Part shown: in pieces, positions 1 to 13,900 of the stretch | Layout: every line of letters starts with the position of its first letter | Position numbering within the stretch: the first letter of the stretch is position 1 | Source: Acanthochlamys bracteata | Taxonomy: Eukaryota > Streptophyta > Magnoliopsida > Pandanales > Velloziaceae | Reading direction: 5' to 3' | DNA: 64,000 nt | Assembly: GCA_019914995.1 (NCBI GenBank) | Contig: CM034129.1 | Location: 2,679,725-2,743,724 of the forward strand | Made by a program: the position numbers and the translations under genes | Notes under the pieces: model-generated | Told to the model about the DNA's origin: nothing | What the model saw: the letters and a program-made list of their open reading frames with translations, nothing else | Databases searched by the model: none

Positions 1-3000
1 GTAAAATCGGCTCAAGCGCTCTTTCTGCAAGCATACCATGACCAACTTCTCTCCTACTAGGTGCTCCCATGCGACCAACTTCTCCCACAGATGAAGGTGG
101 AAATGAGTACTGCGTCGAACCAGAAGTTAGCACATAAATTCTGTTTTGTTTTTCTAGCATTGACACCTAGGCTCCTAGCCTGTGATAGGATTTTAAGATA
201 AAATATACTTGCACTACAGTATACAAGCATGCCATAAGTGAAACTTAGATGGATTAATGTCGCATTTTGAATTTGACTTGAGTCTTATCCTTCAAAGGCT
301 TTCTGTGACAGAAGTTACCCTCTATAACCAACTCACTTACTCTTACTTTAGTTTATCACAGATTCCCCACCTAGTACTTTCTCTATCACTGTGGCAGACC
401 TTTTCTTATGCCAGAAGCCAATCAGCATTTCGCTAGCTCTTTTCTGTCAAAACCTAACAACCTTGATTCTAAGGATGTGACAACTGACTAGTCTCAAGAT
501 CCTCTTCTTCCTCTAGACATAGTTCTTCATGAAAAATAACAACACACACCTGGAGATAAAATCTCTTTAACTCATCTGTATCAATAAGGTTGTCTATCCT
601 TTGTGCCATTTGTTTATCTCCAAGAGTAACCACTGCAAGAGACTAAAGATACAAAGCAGTAAATAAAATTAGCTGTGGACCATCATGTTTCCTGAAAGAA
701 ATGTAGCTTCATAGTAATGGGAATCATATGCTTCACTAGAAAAGGAGAACAGAATAAGCGCTTTAGATGAGCACCAGAAAATAATCATTCAACGAAATGT
801 CTTAAGATCATACATCAAGTACAGGAAGAACTTTTGCAAGGAGCCCATGTTGCAGGTTAAATGTTCAAGAATGCCAACTGTGATCTATATAATTTACTCA
901 TGTCGTACAAAATTATTCACAAGATAATTTAAGTTTTAATTAGTAGTTTATAGTTGTGAAAAATGATTTCACATGAATATCTCACTGATATAATCAAGAA
1001 TGATCAAGCTTGCTAAAAACACATATTGGATGTGGATGCAAGTTGAACTTACTTCAAACACAATAATAGTTTCATGCCAACCAATGTGAGCACCTAAAGA
1101 AAGAAACAGCCTCTGTGATTAAGACAAACATGTAAGGTGTAGTAAACTGATCATGGCTTTGGTCACTATAATATGCTCAGTGCTCCTTTTCTCCGGAAAA
1201 AATGAATAAAGTTACCCTCTCATATTACCTCTTACTACATAGTTCTAAGCATTTTCTTTTCACATGTTACACAATACCTGTGTTTCACCACGTGTGAATA
1301 AAACACTGCCATGCGCTCTTGGAAGTATTCCACATTGCGAGTTTATTGAACGGATTTCATTAGGACTTCGCCCGTCGCTCCGTTTACTACCCTGGCAATA
1401 GAAAAAGGCTCTTAGCTATATAGCAGACATGTAGTATACTACAGAAGTAATTAGAGCTGGGAATGAAAGAATATTAACATTTCATCAGCATTGCCGGATT
1501 TGGAGCTTGAAGATTAAACTTAATAGACGAAACAATTAACATTGAAGATTCAGAGTCCAAGATTTACTGAAGCTTGAAAAGAAGCTCCTAAAAACATGTT
1601 TCTTGACGTTTTTGGTAAATCTAGTTCCAACAATGAATAAGTAGATGCTCGTCACAAATCCTGCAAACTAGGTTTTAGCTCAGATAAATTGGATACTAAA
1701 TCATAGATGTATCCACTTTGTTAAGAATCTTAAGATAACTTTTTCCTAAGATGAAGGTCTTAAGATTACTATCTTAAGCAAAGTAAAACTCAAGGTGTAG
1801 CGGCTATTACTACTAGCTTATTGCAAGATGAGATAAAACCATCCTGATGGTAGAATGTTTGATTGTAGACAGAGATCCATTCTTCAAAACTCCGTTATCT
1901 TTCTGCTAGCTACTAAATAACTGTGAAATTGGGAATGAAGTTTAGACATCCAATAAGATCCTATTATCTGCAGAAAAGAAAAAAAACTAGAGATTTCCCA
2001 GATCCTCGTCGACACATTTGCAAACTTTTGCAAACATTAACACGTAAACCTTAGAATAAGTCAAAAAGATTTTACAAGACTTGGTGCATGTTTGGCTCAG
2101 CTTATTTGTTCAAATAAGCCACTTATAAGCATTGGACAGTTCTATGGCGGTTTGGATGCGGTGCTTTTTTGCGAAATAAACCGCTTAAACCGCTTCTTTT
2201 ATAAGCTACGAATCGCAATTTTCAACCCCATAACAATTTTGTCCCCATAGAATCTACAAATTCTGCTTGACCCCCTTATTACTAATTATTATAAATTATT
2301 TATAATTTATAATTTAACATAATAATATTACTAAAAATATTTAAAAATTCATTATGTTCAAAAATATATTAAAGTTTTAAAAAAATAAATTTATCAAAAG
2401 GGATCCACAAATGTAACATATATATCCCCTCTTATATACTCAGTTATTAATGCTCTCCTTCAATTTACAAATACTAGTTTTACCAAACATCATCCTCAGC
2501 TTATTTTATAAATAAGCTGATTCTACCAAAACACACTTATGAGATAAGTTCCCTATCAGAAATAAACCTAAATATCTTATTTCATAAATTAGCTCCTTAT
2601 TTCAGTAAACACTTACTTAAGCAAAGTCAAACATGCCCTTAATTATATGATAGTGAAAGAAACATTGTACCTCCACAATACGTTTGCGCAAGAATTTGGA
2701 TGTAACTTCCTTGAACACCAACTTCACATCGACTTCAGAAAAAAACTGCACAATGGTGGCCAGCAAAATCCATCAAATATAAAATAAAATAGGTATTTTG
2801 TTGTCCAGCAATGAACAGTAATTTTGAAACAGAAAATCAAATACTTGATTATGTTAAAAAAGTCAAATCACCTTTCCCATATGTAAATATCCATATGTTC
2901 ACCTTTCCATATATAAATATTTTGGTAGTAAATACTATAGGTTATAAAGGAGATTTAACGTTCTTACATAGAGCAGAAATAGCTTAGTTGCATATAATCT

Positions 3001-6000
3001 TATAAAGAATGCAGTAAAGGTTAAGGAATAGCAGCCAGTTCATACATGCTTCCCTGGTAACAAATGCAGGAAATGGTATTCAAAATCTCACATTATATAG
3101 GTAGCATATTACGTTTCTGAAAGCGAATGAGTTGGGTTTACCAAAATTTAAAAAAAGGAAATTACCAGAAAAAAGGAAATTAGGAAAGTAGCCTTCATTT
3201 AGTCACCAAAGACATCTATCAACATCGAAATAGGGTGTCATCATCAGAGAGCATATTACACAGACAAAGAGCTTGCACATATCCTGCCTATACTAAATGA
3301 TGAAGTATCATTCATCTTAGCGTAGAACCATGAGTCCTAGCAAATAGCAGAACACCAACTGCTTAAGTTTTGTTCAGTAGTGCCCTCTACTTCTTAATAA
3401 TATAGCCTATACAATTTAACTTTTAGCTGCATTGGGTAAGCGTACTCACCAATGGGACTGATTTCCGTGGAATCGGCTTTATATGAACATCACCTTCGTC
3501 CACTTCGCCATCATCAACTATAACATCATCCTCATCCTCATCTTCTAATAAATCTACTAATCCTTCAGCAGTTCCTGTTGCTTCATCCTTTACAATGTAG
3601 CCGTTCTCGGATAGAATGGCTATGACTTCATCTTCTATAGCAGAAAGTGCCTTTCTTCTTGGTATTTTACTCCTTATTTGCAATGCTTTCAACAATTCAT
3701 CACCACAGATATCCTATAAATGTTGATACAATGAAAAAATTGTGTTTTAGTTGAAATAATAAAGAAAAAAGATGCCAATTTGCATACTCAACAAGATATG
3801 CAGGAGGTAGATTGTACTTCACCATGTTCACTCTAAAGACACAGGCCAGTTTCTATTGCCTTTAAAGATTTTCTACCTAATACTGTACGTCATTAATAAT
3901 TCTAGTATCTCTAACCTTTTCCCATACATAAGATGGTTCCAGCATCAATTGCAAGTTGATAGAATTTTGGGAACAACTGCACTGGATTAAATTATGCTTC
4001 TGTTCTTTTTCACATAAAGATCTGTGATTTTGTGATGTTTGTAGCAGCATAACTAATACCTGCCTAAAGTAAGATAGGGGTTTTTACAAATTATGTCATC
4101 TATTTTTAACATTTAATAATCATTATGGACAAGTATCTTACTTCAAAGTATTAATTTCTACAGAAGTTTATATCTCAACAGTAAATAAAGAAGCTCTTAT
4201 ACATACTTCAACATGTCTATAGAGCTCAGGAGGGGGTAACTTGACTGCATCTACCATTTTTGGTTTTCCACATTTCTTGACCAAAGCCTCCACCTCTTTG
4301 CATATATCTCGCACCGCAGCCTGTTATTCAACAAGGCAAAGCCTTTTTACCTTTCCAACTTAAGTAAGCAAATAAGATGCAAGATGCATATATAATGTTT
4401 TTTATAAGAAAAAGTCATATGAAAAATAGTACCAGCATTCAAGGGCATTAACCAACTTAGTAGATCTACATAACTGCCTCCAAGATTGATGCTTGACAGT
4501 GTCCCATCAGTTTAGGTAGTGCCTTAGAGAATCCATTCAATCAACTGAATACACAAGTTCCAACTTCCAATGTTTTTTGACACTTGTCAAAGCCAGCATG
4601 CCAACTTTCACTTAAATCAAGGCCAGAACTTTCTCTAAAAAATTGATGTAAAAACATGCATGGATGACAATAACAGTTCAACCTTTTGTTCCAAAATATG
4701 ATAGAGAAAGAAGCAAGATGCTTATTGACACAAGAGAGGCTAGAAAGCATGAAACTTGAGAGATGGCTACATAACCAATTGTGAGGAATGCAAAGAGAAG
4801 CCTTCAAAGATGCATTGTATAACATAGTAACAATGAAGCATGCTAAGCTTAATTACTTGCTAAGGACACTTCTATCAGGTAAATAGTACCTATCTTAACA
4901 AAATCTCAAGAAATATAACTGACATAATGACAGAATATCCCTGCAAGTAAAGGCAATTGTAACTTAGTATTGCAAACTGACAAAACTGTGGAGCTTACTT
5001 GTCCAATATCCACGGCTTGAAGCAACTGCTCCTCTGTAAGGAAGTCACCATGACCCTGCAAGAAACATGCTTTGCTTGATTGCAAAAGACTGATGCAACA
5101 ACCAACGTTTACTTTTTCATATTGCAGGTTCTAGAAGAAAATTAACATTGTCCACATTAGACAGTAGTAAGTACTTTGCATTGTGAACCAACATACTAAA
5201 TAATACAAGTAATAGAAAATAGTGTTGTTTGCTGTTTCCATTTCAGAAGATCATATCATCAGTTGAGCTCAATGATAAACAATAGCCTTGACTATGATTG
5301 GTCAGCTAAGCTCATGGAGAATTGATTGATGTATATTCCTTGATATAAATATAACATCACAGCACATTTTCTTCAAAAAGGAGTTCAGACTGTGGAAGGC
5401 ATAAAGTTATTATGAAATTCAGGGGGCAAAAAGACATGGGCGCCAGGCTGTACACATGTACATCAGGACTCACGCAGCTGCAAAATTAAATACGATGAAC
5501 ATACCTCTATCATCAGCACAGCATCATCAGTGCCCGCAAGTATCATATCCAACTTAGAGCTCTCCATCTCCTTTGTAGTAGGGTTAATGATGAACTTATC
5601 GCCAACAAACCCAATTCTGACTCCTGCAACAATTTTCGCATTTGGCACTTCTGATAGTGCTCTGCGGTAAAGTAATTCAACAAGTCATAGAAGGTGCATA
5701 AGTTTGCAAGTTCATATGCAGTATTATTCATGTATATGGGATGATTCTTGGAGCAAAAGCCACAAAAGCATTAGTAAATTATCTGCCAAAGTAAGCTCTG
5801 GCAAGAAGCCAAATTGGCTTGCGTATTTGTGCACTTAATTCTATGTCAATGTATTTGAGAAAGAACTAGAACATCCACAACTTGCATATTTAGAATTTTA
5901 CAGACCTTAATGCAAATGGTAACATACAGACTGTGGTCATATGTCAAGCTTTCACAATAAACACTCACTGGAACTACCCAAGACCCCTAAATGGCAGGTA

Positions 6001-9000
6001 TGTTCAAATAGAGTTTAGCCCGATTCAGCTCCAGAGAGATACTTCAAACAGAGATGCAAGTTGTCTCACGACTATCACTGTAATAAAACTAAGTACACAG
6101 CATATGCAAAAAGTTGATGCACAAAGGAAACAAGGACTTACACAGCTATGCCCGCGGCTGTGACTGCCAAACAGTCTGGAGAATGAATACCATCATAGCT
6201 GAAAACCTAAGAAATAGATTGACTTTAGGAAAGAAAAACTTTGAGCCATTTAATTGTGATTCAACTTAAAATTGAGCAAACAAGAAGGATGTGAAAATCT
6301 GTAATCCCAAAATCATGCATGTAAATAACCATTAAATGCTCTCAAACCACCACTATCATGTGCAACCCACCAACACCAAGCCATACACATGATCATATTT
6401 CAGTTGAGTTCAAAAGAAGATTCCTTTGAAATCTCAATAACATTTTAAGATCAATCCATTCTACTACTTGTCATGTGAAACTTCAACTAAACGGCATCTC
6501 TTTCACATAGATGAGTAGATGTTCACCTAAGATGATGAAAAGCCCCGATCCAGATCAGTTATTGTGGTACTCTCATCTCTACTACGCTGAGAGAAGTAGT
6601 AAAGTAATGCGGGGTGGGGGAAGTGGTGGCAAGGTGCTAGCTTCTAAAGGGGTTACAGGATCGGTTGGAGTGATCTCATCAGCATTCAATTTATATTTCT
6701 TCACACAAGCTATCACATTCACTTGAAAATGCTAGATTAAAGCAACATGGAAGTTAACTATACTGAGTGCATACACAAAAGTTGCACTATGAAAAAGTGC
6801 AACTACCTAGCTTGGTTGGTAAGAGCATCCCACTACCACCACAATGGTGTGAACTTAGATCACAATAGTGCCAATTACCTTAAATTTATTAAAGAAAAAA
6901 AGAAAAAAATTGATTATGAAGGTTAAAAAGTAAAAATGTAAAGAAATCTGTGGCTTTGGTTGAAGAAGTCCAAATTACTACATCAAATTAAACGGCATAG
7001 GAACGCAAAGCTGAAAAGTTTAAGCAGAATTCAAAATCTGTACCCATGATAAAATTTGTGTCTCATGGTAGAATCCCTTTGGCATGGTTGGACGCAAGGG
7101 TCTGTCTATCAATCTGCATATAAGAACCTGCAACAAACACGAGATCCTATCATGTGTAGTAACCATCCAATCTTTAAACAGAAGTTACCAAAGTAGGCTT
7201 AGCCATGATTATATCCATTAAAATGAGAACAAAGGAATATCTTAAGAGTCTAAGAAACCTCTTGACATTGTATATATAAGTAAATTACTGGTGAAAGGTT
7301 GAAGCCTCCACACCTCATGATCTTTTGCACGCCCTTCCCGTTTGTAGAACCCACCGCTAGACCCATGTGCAAATCAATGAGATAATGAAGCAGACACAAA
7401 CACATCAAGAAAGGGAGAGATAAGGACACTAACAGGTGAATCTTTTACCTTGTCCTTCCTGCAGCTGAAAGTCGCTCTTGATAATGTACAGCCAGGGGAA
7501 AGAAATCAGAAGGCTCACTAGGGACATCAGCCAAACATACTGATGCATACACAATCTAAGAGGAAAAATAACCCATGGAAAAGCAGCAAGTTTAGCCTTA
7601 TGTAAAGACGAACTGCTTCTCTAGGCATAAGCTAAAATCAGTTTACCATAATAAACTCTTACATCATGAAACAAAAACAAATTTTATGGGCTGACAAACT
7701 CTGTGTATCTTCATGATCTTTGAGCATAAGCTTACAAAATTGAGCTAATTAGCTCAGTAATGAATTTTAATCCTTCTTTTTCATGGTAATAGCTTATTAT
7801 TCCAAAGTAAGCATGAACTTTCCATACGAAAAAATATTCATAACAATTGCCAGTAAAATTAATAGAGACCTCAGCATAGGAATTGAAATCAATATATCAA
7901 TGAGGACTATCAACACTTGTTCTCATTAAATTTAACTTTGGTGAAAAATGAATATCTGGTTTACAGTTGCTGTTTAGCACTATAACTAAGGGACCAATAT
8001 AACTTCTAGTATAGAGATGAATTTTAAAAAAGAAATATGACTGAAAACTTATCGTATATAAAGTATGGATTTTTTAGATGAAACCAGCAAGCAAGGAGGA
8101 GATGGCAACTTTAAACTGTCACCCCCACCACCCATAATTCATGCTACACAAGCTAGTATGTAAACATAACAAAAATATTATACATTATTCAACCAAGAAA
8201 ATCATTAATTATCCAACTTATAACCGGAAAAATTAATAGCTTACAGTTTCTCCATCAGTCACTGTCACCGAAGCACTTGCTTGTCTCCCAATTAGCCCAG
8301 TCTCCACCAAGATCTGCAACCAAGTTACCATAAGAAGCTTTTCCCGTTCTTTAACTATGGCATACATACACAATTCAACACATGGTGCAGCAAAACAGAA
8401 ATCAAACATCTTCAGCAGTAAACATTTTGCAAAGAAGGTACCCGTGCAGAGATTATAATTTTATCCTAAAAGTTGGTTCCCAATATGGTACAGGAATTAG
8501 ATCTATACAAGAGATAAGAAACAACAAATTTTTTACTTACAAGTACACTACAGAATCTATCACAAAACCAATTCAAATTTTCACTTGCAAGTACACTACA
8601 GAATCTACTGCAAACTCAATTACTAGCACAATCCGAAAATTTCATATTTGAATTTGTAAGCAAAACTTCAAGTTTCGAAAATCTGGCAAAACTTCCCGTT
8701 CCAGATCCCAGACCATAAAACACATGTTCCTAAGGTTGCAGAGCATATCTTAGAATCCACCCATTTCATCAACAAAACGAAAATGCTTTGACAGAATATT
8801 CAATAGCTCGAAAACACGCAACAGTAAAGAGAATGCAGCGACAAAAGTTAAGCGAAAGAATAGTAGAAGCATGAGTAGAACTCACGTGGCGGTTTCCCAC
8901 TGGAATTTTGACCGAATAAGGCTTGGGGGTGTACTGATCTCGATCGTACAACGACTCCTGCTGCAACGCTCTCGTTCGAAGCAGCGGGAGTGAACGTGAA

Positions 9001-9152
9001 CAAGAATTTCTCGCTCGAGAAGGTGAAAAACAACTGCGACAGTTTCTAACGGCCGCGAAGTGAAATGAGTTTGAGAAGCAGCGTAGAAGCAGAGGCTGCG
9101 ACAAAGGCGGCGCAGGCAAGCGTCCGCCGTGGACGCCCGGGCTCACTAACAT
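1..9152 (-). CDS. PNP1: Chloroplast polyribonucleotide nucleotidyltransferase (PNPase), 5' part of gene
   Basis: Phosphorolytic 3'-5' exoribonuclease/polyadenylase of the plastid; in plants it trims and degrades chloroplast RNA. Fourteen exons read on the minus strand: 9152-8886, 8313-8245, 7555-7449, 7356-7314, 7127-7044, 6206-6142, 5661-5505, 5055-4999, 4320-4207, 3713-3450, 2745-2671, 1391-1278, 642-550, 109-<1. All have GT-AG borders and the phases agree, giving about 539 residues. Residues 1-70 are Ser/Arg-rich and fit a transit peptide. The first RNase PH core follows ([35 protein letters not shown]), then a helical linker with the acidic insert EDEDEDDV typical of the plant plastid form, then the second RNase PH core ([39 protein letters not shown]). 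The rest of the second core and the KH and S1 domains must lie left of the window. The start is the first ATG in the transit-peptide frame. Confidence 0.95.
2084..2638. mobile_element. MITE-like element in a PNP1 intron
   Basis: The ends are imperfect terminal inverted repeats: GTGCATGTTTGGC on the left and the reverse complement of GGGCATGTTTGAC on the right. The interior is very AT-rich and has no coding capacity. The flanks are TTG and TTA, compatible with a slightly diverged 3-bp target duplication as made by Tourist/PIF-Harbinger elements. The 'ataagc' / 'gcttat' motif recurs inside. It inserted in the intron between exons 11 and 12 of PNP1. Confidence 0.55.
6803..6910 (+). repeat. Possible tRNA-derived SINE fragment in a PNP1 intron
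   Basis: The stretch has an A-box-like motif TAGCTTGGTTGG at 6808-6819 and a weak B-box-like GGTGTGAACTTAG about 26 bases on. An A-rich tail (6891-6908) follows. This order (A box, B box, A-rich end) is that of tRNA-related SINEs. It lies antisense to PNP1 in the intron between exons 5 and 6. Both boxes are degenerate and no target-site duplication is obvious, so it could also be an old tRNA-like relic. Confidence 0.45.
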
Positions 9153-10945
9153 TGCTTGCCTTGCCTTGGCTTGGCTTGGATTTCTTTTGCTCTTCCTCGT
9201 TCAGCACGGTAGGCGTTCGACGGTTTGCTAGCTTGAGTTTCTTCTCTTTTTTGAAGTTTTAGTCCACTTGCCGCTGCTGTTTAGACAAAGCGTTGTAGCG
9301 CGTTATCCGAATAGAAGAGATGCCGGAAGGAGACTAGTAGAAAGTAGAAACAGAAAAGAGCCCAATTAGAAAGCCCAATAGTACCCAAATGGCCCGTCTC
9401 CACCACATCCGATCGTACGCGCTTATCAAACTAGAATTTTGTAAAATAAAAAATATTTTTATTTATTTTAAAAATAATTTTTATTTTTTTATCTCAAAAA
9501 TAATAATAATAAATTTTAGTATGTAAAATATTTCTATATTTTTTAAATTTTTAAATAAATTATCCATATAATTATAAAAAATATATAAAAAAATGTAAAA
9601 TCAAAAAATCAAAAGCTGCACCAAACGACCAGTCCAATCGCATCACCGTAGTTGCGTTATAGACGTGATTCAATCGCATAAAATAAAATATGTTTCATAA
9701 AAATAGACTTTAACAAGAAATAAATTTCTGAAAAAATAGGAATCATAAAATAATAATAAATAAAGTAAAATTTTATAAAAATAAAATTTAATATGAAAGT
9801 AAAATTTTAGATAGAAAAATATAATTCACTGGTAATATGGAGAAAATAGAATTCAAGGATAATGGACTGATGCCCGGAAAGAAAACATACTAAGTTTAAT
9901 ACTCGCAACCTTGAGAAGGTTAAACCCCGCATCATATGAAACCTTCATGTTATATCCCAACTTCATTGTGTGGATGCCCTATTCCACAAACAAGACCGAT
10001 AATAAATTATCCATTTCAATAAATATCAGCTCGACAACGTTAATGGTGAAACCAACCATCTCTTTCTTTATAAAAACATTAGAAAAAATGACCAAAGCCA
10101 ATTAAACACGATGCCATGCCGGAAAAGCATGCATCACATGAACCCAGATCTTCTGCATAAGGTATAATACATAGTGGATCATAACCTTGAATTATTTGGA
10201 CAACATGGGTCAACTGACCACATTCACTAGGATTCACAACTTAATCCACCAGAAATAAATAATGGATGGAGACGACAAAAAGGCGAGGGTGCAGAGGGCC
10301 CGGGCGCTCCATAATTAATGGCTTCAATCAAAGATTTCTCAAGAGTCCGTATGTGTATCATCAAGGGCCATTGCACTGAATCACAATAATACAAAATGGC
10401 CCTATCAATAGTTCTATTTACCAGTCAACGATGTATCATTGACCAAGTTATAAATAGTGATCCAGCTAAAAATGTATCCACTACAACTAATTCTTGTCAA
10501 GCTTTCTACAACAGCCAATGCATCTACATCATGATGCTTCTGCACATTTGCCTGCAACAAGGTGAACAATTGTCAAGAAAACATTAGAAATATATGAAAA
10601 TCGCAGCAGCGTATTGCTAGAATTCTAAAAAAATGTGGACAGACAAAGGAAGCATCTTAGTAGAACACTAATTTTTGGTTGGTTAAGAATGCCTACAAAC
10701 ATTTGCTGGACTGATCTAAACCTTAGCTGACCTCTCAAATGAAGTGAAATGCAGAACATGAACCCTGATCATTAAAGTGAAATGCAGGGGCATACAAAAT
10801 ATAAATAAAACCTTCAATCAGGAATTCTTGCTGGCTTTTAATTTTTTGTTACATAAAGTAAAAGTTCCAGTAAAGGGCAGGAACCTTGTGTGTAAGTACC
10901 AGGAATTTTGTTTTTTGTTAATTGATCTTCTATACATATGGATGC
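9153..10945. other. Intergenic: PNP1 promoter and NOT3 3' flank
   Basis: No gene is supported here. 9153-9400 is the PNP1 5' region. 9430-9850 is AT-rich low-complexity sequence resembling the interiors of the MITE-like elements elsewhere in the window. 9880-10390 has more normal base composition and short open frames but no recognisable protein. The NOT3 3' UTR lies in the right-hand part. Confidence 0.6.
9359..9395. promoter_or_regulatory. Site II cluster upstream of PNP1
   Basis: AGCCCA occurs at 9359-9364 and 9372-9377, followed by ATGGCCCG, about 210-240 bases upstream of the PNP1 start codon. Site II elements (TGGGCY) are known TCP-binding motifs of plant housekeeping promoters; function here is inferred. 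Confidence 0.4.
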
Positions 10946-13900
10946 CTAAACCACAAGCTCATCTTCAAGATGAGCGTACTCGAATGTGAAGTCAGTCCTT
11001 ATTCTTTGGCACCTGCACCCAAGAGTTAGCTTTCAGTACTTCTCAACTTAAAGTGGAAAGAAAGAACATCTCTTTCCAAGAAAATTATTTATCTTCAGCA
11101 TAAAAATATGCTGTACAAACACTACTAACCAAGCCTCCCACTTAGGAAATAATTCAGAAAGCTCGTAATAAGGAGAGAACAGGAATCAGGGAGCCAATGC
11201 AATGCAAACCCCTAAACCTCTAAACCCAACTCAGGCTATCAATGCAAGAAATGCCATATTTCATTTGTTTGCTAGGCTTTCACATACACTATGCTTTGGA
11301 TAGTTCACATTTTCTAAATGCTATTTCTGGATGCATTTCTTTTTCAGAAATCATGAAGCAATTGCCACCTACCTTGGGGGGTAAGGGCAGCCACCAACAT
11401 GCTGTCTGTTTGAAACAAGGCAATGCCATATGACAGAAGAAGCAGAAGAAGCAGAAGAAGAAGAAGAAGAAGAAGAAGCTATCACAATGAGAATGTGAAC
11501 ATACTATGGGATCCCATATGCAAAATAAGGAAAATCACGGGTAGACACGTACCAGCCAAGTTGTGAATTATCATCAGCAATATGGAAATCAAAATACACA
11601 TATGTCCCATTTTCGTATTCATCAGTCGTAACTTTTGGCTCTTCATGCCTTTGAAACCAAGTATTATATGTCTTGTGGTATCTCCACGCCCACCTTTTCA
11701 ACTCTTTTGCAGCTAAATACTGCTGATACATGTTCTGCACCGTACCCTAACTTTAGTTACTAGAAACCAGGAATTGCAGCACAAAGTGTGATAATAGATG
11801 AAAGATACATCACGAGGAGAGAACCTGTTGGTAGTAAAATGCAAAGAATAACATATCAGGTCCTTGTTGATCCATGGCCAGTCGCTCCCAAAAGGCAGGA
11901 TTATTGATAAGTGGAGCCTGTTGCTGCGGATAGCTAGCAGGAGTTACTGCTGGATTCCTCTGATATTATGACCACAAACATCAATTCATTTCTGAGAAAC
12001 AGAATAGTAAAACATGCGCACAAGAACCTCAGTCACTCAATGAGAGTGCCTTACAGGAACATAGCTTTTTGTACGTTCAGAATCTGAAGGCTGGGGTAGT
12101 CTATGTAGCGCAGTATCAAGCATCTGTTTGTTGTATGCTTCATCATGCAATCCCACAGAGTTCCCACCCAATCCAATATCACCAATGGTACCAAGATCTG
12201 CAATACTTCTTCTACCAATTACACCAAGGCCAGCTGATGGCTGGCTTGGTTGCAAGGGCTGTCCCAAGGAAAGATCAGTATCTCTAGATAATTGGGTCCC
12301 TTCCAAAAATGAGGCCGGACCAGCGGCCTGCAAAATGTAAAGAACCTTAAAATTTCAAGGTAGAGCAATAACAAGAACAGCAGCGCAAACAGAAAGTGTA
12401 GCAATTTGTAATTCTTTTTAATTGCATCTAGAACATAATACAACAAGTTAATACTCCAAAACACCAGAACTCTCAGTTCTTATCTTATGTAGGATCTAAG
12501 TTTCCACAATAGCAAGTAGATATCTTTTGATATGAGTTCCAAATAATGTGAAACAAGAAACTCAGGAAAATTAGGTTTAAAATTCTTCCCTATGCCATGA
12601 ACCAGTAAAGAGCATGTGATGAGCCAATTAATTATGTCATTAATATTTGATAATCAAAGAATCACAACGATCATAGGCCTTCTAAAAACATTGCAAATTC
12701 TCGTAAATTTATCAAGAATTCTACCAAAGTAATGCAAAATTCTTTCAACCCATGCTCCTCACAATTATGTCATCTTTTGTTATTAGCATAGATTGCTACT
12801 TCATCCTCACAATTATCTCATCTGTATGATATTGCTACTTCACATATCAATCATGCTAAAATAACTGCAATGAGATTCTGCAGTTGACCTTATTGTTTCC
12901 AAATGGCCAATCAAAACAAATTCTTTATCACTTGTTCAGTAGTAATCTAGTTATGTGTTAACTCATTGTCCACAATACGCGATTGAAGCATCTTATATAT
13001 GTTTTGTTAAAGTGAACAAACATGTGAAAGCATCTTTTTCTAATTCCTGGATATTTAATCCAATTGTATAATTTTACACACAGTGTATAGCGTATAAAAT
13101 TACAGATTCTTTTACCCATAGCTCAATGCAAAACTTAAATAAAATTTGAATTCGGGATATCTAAAATTTCTTGATAATGTAAATAGGAGTGAAGTGCAGT
13201 GTGTAAATTGTTCCGGGAATAAAAAAGAATCTTACAGAAAAAATAAACAGCAGAATGAACAGGTTTTGCAGCAAATAGATAAATAAATAAATAAATACAT
13301 AATAAAATGGATTACTTATTCAAAGGGTCAAGGCTCACAGTATGCATTTCTTTATAGATACTCTATCACTAGGAAACAATGGAGTGCTTCAACTATTTCA
13401 ACAATCAATTTTAAAAACAATTTGGAACAGAAAATCCATACTAGAACTGGTTAACATAAATCTTACTGCATATGGTGACCTTAGATCATCATTGTTTACT
13501 ATTTTGTTGAATCCAGAACCAACGGCTGGTTCAAGACTTGAGTCATCGGACAAACTCTGCATGTGCGACTGCTGTTTCTCTTCAACTTTAGGATGTTCAA
13601 TATCTGTAAATTACAATTAGGCAAAACAGAGATTTTAGTTTGGTTGGGTTACAAGCATACTATGTGTTTGTTTTCACAACCAACCATCCTTTGATCCACT
13701 CTGGATTAAGGTATGCTGAGAAGGCCGCTGATGTATTGATATTGACTGCTGTTGTGGAGCTGATGCAACAGAATTTAAATTTGGTGTCTGCACTCCAAGG
13801 CCCAGTCCAACTTGAGGTGCCAGAGATGAGCTTTGTGAATTGAACTAAAAAGGTAAACAAATCAGATATGAACCGCAAACTATGGCATTTTGTACATGAA

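Noticed and set aside
10160-10330. Possible transposon-derived coding remnant between NOT3 and PNP1
   Set aside because: Base composition differs from its surroundings but I could not match any frame to a known transposon protein, so no element is called.
11437-11478. GAA/GCA repeat as a poly-amino-acid coding tract
   Set aside because: It lies in the final NOT3 intron; the spliced frame from 11553 to 11012 restores the conserved C-terminus.
12219-12464. Open frames on both strands across a NOT3 exon
   Set aside because: They are out-of-frame readings of the conserved NOT3 exon 12055-12327.
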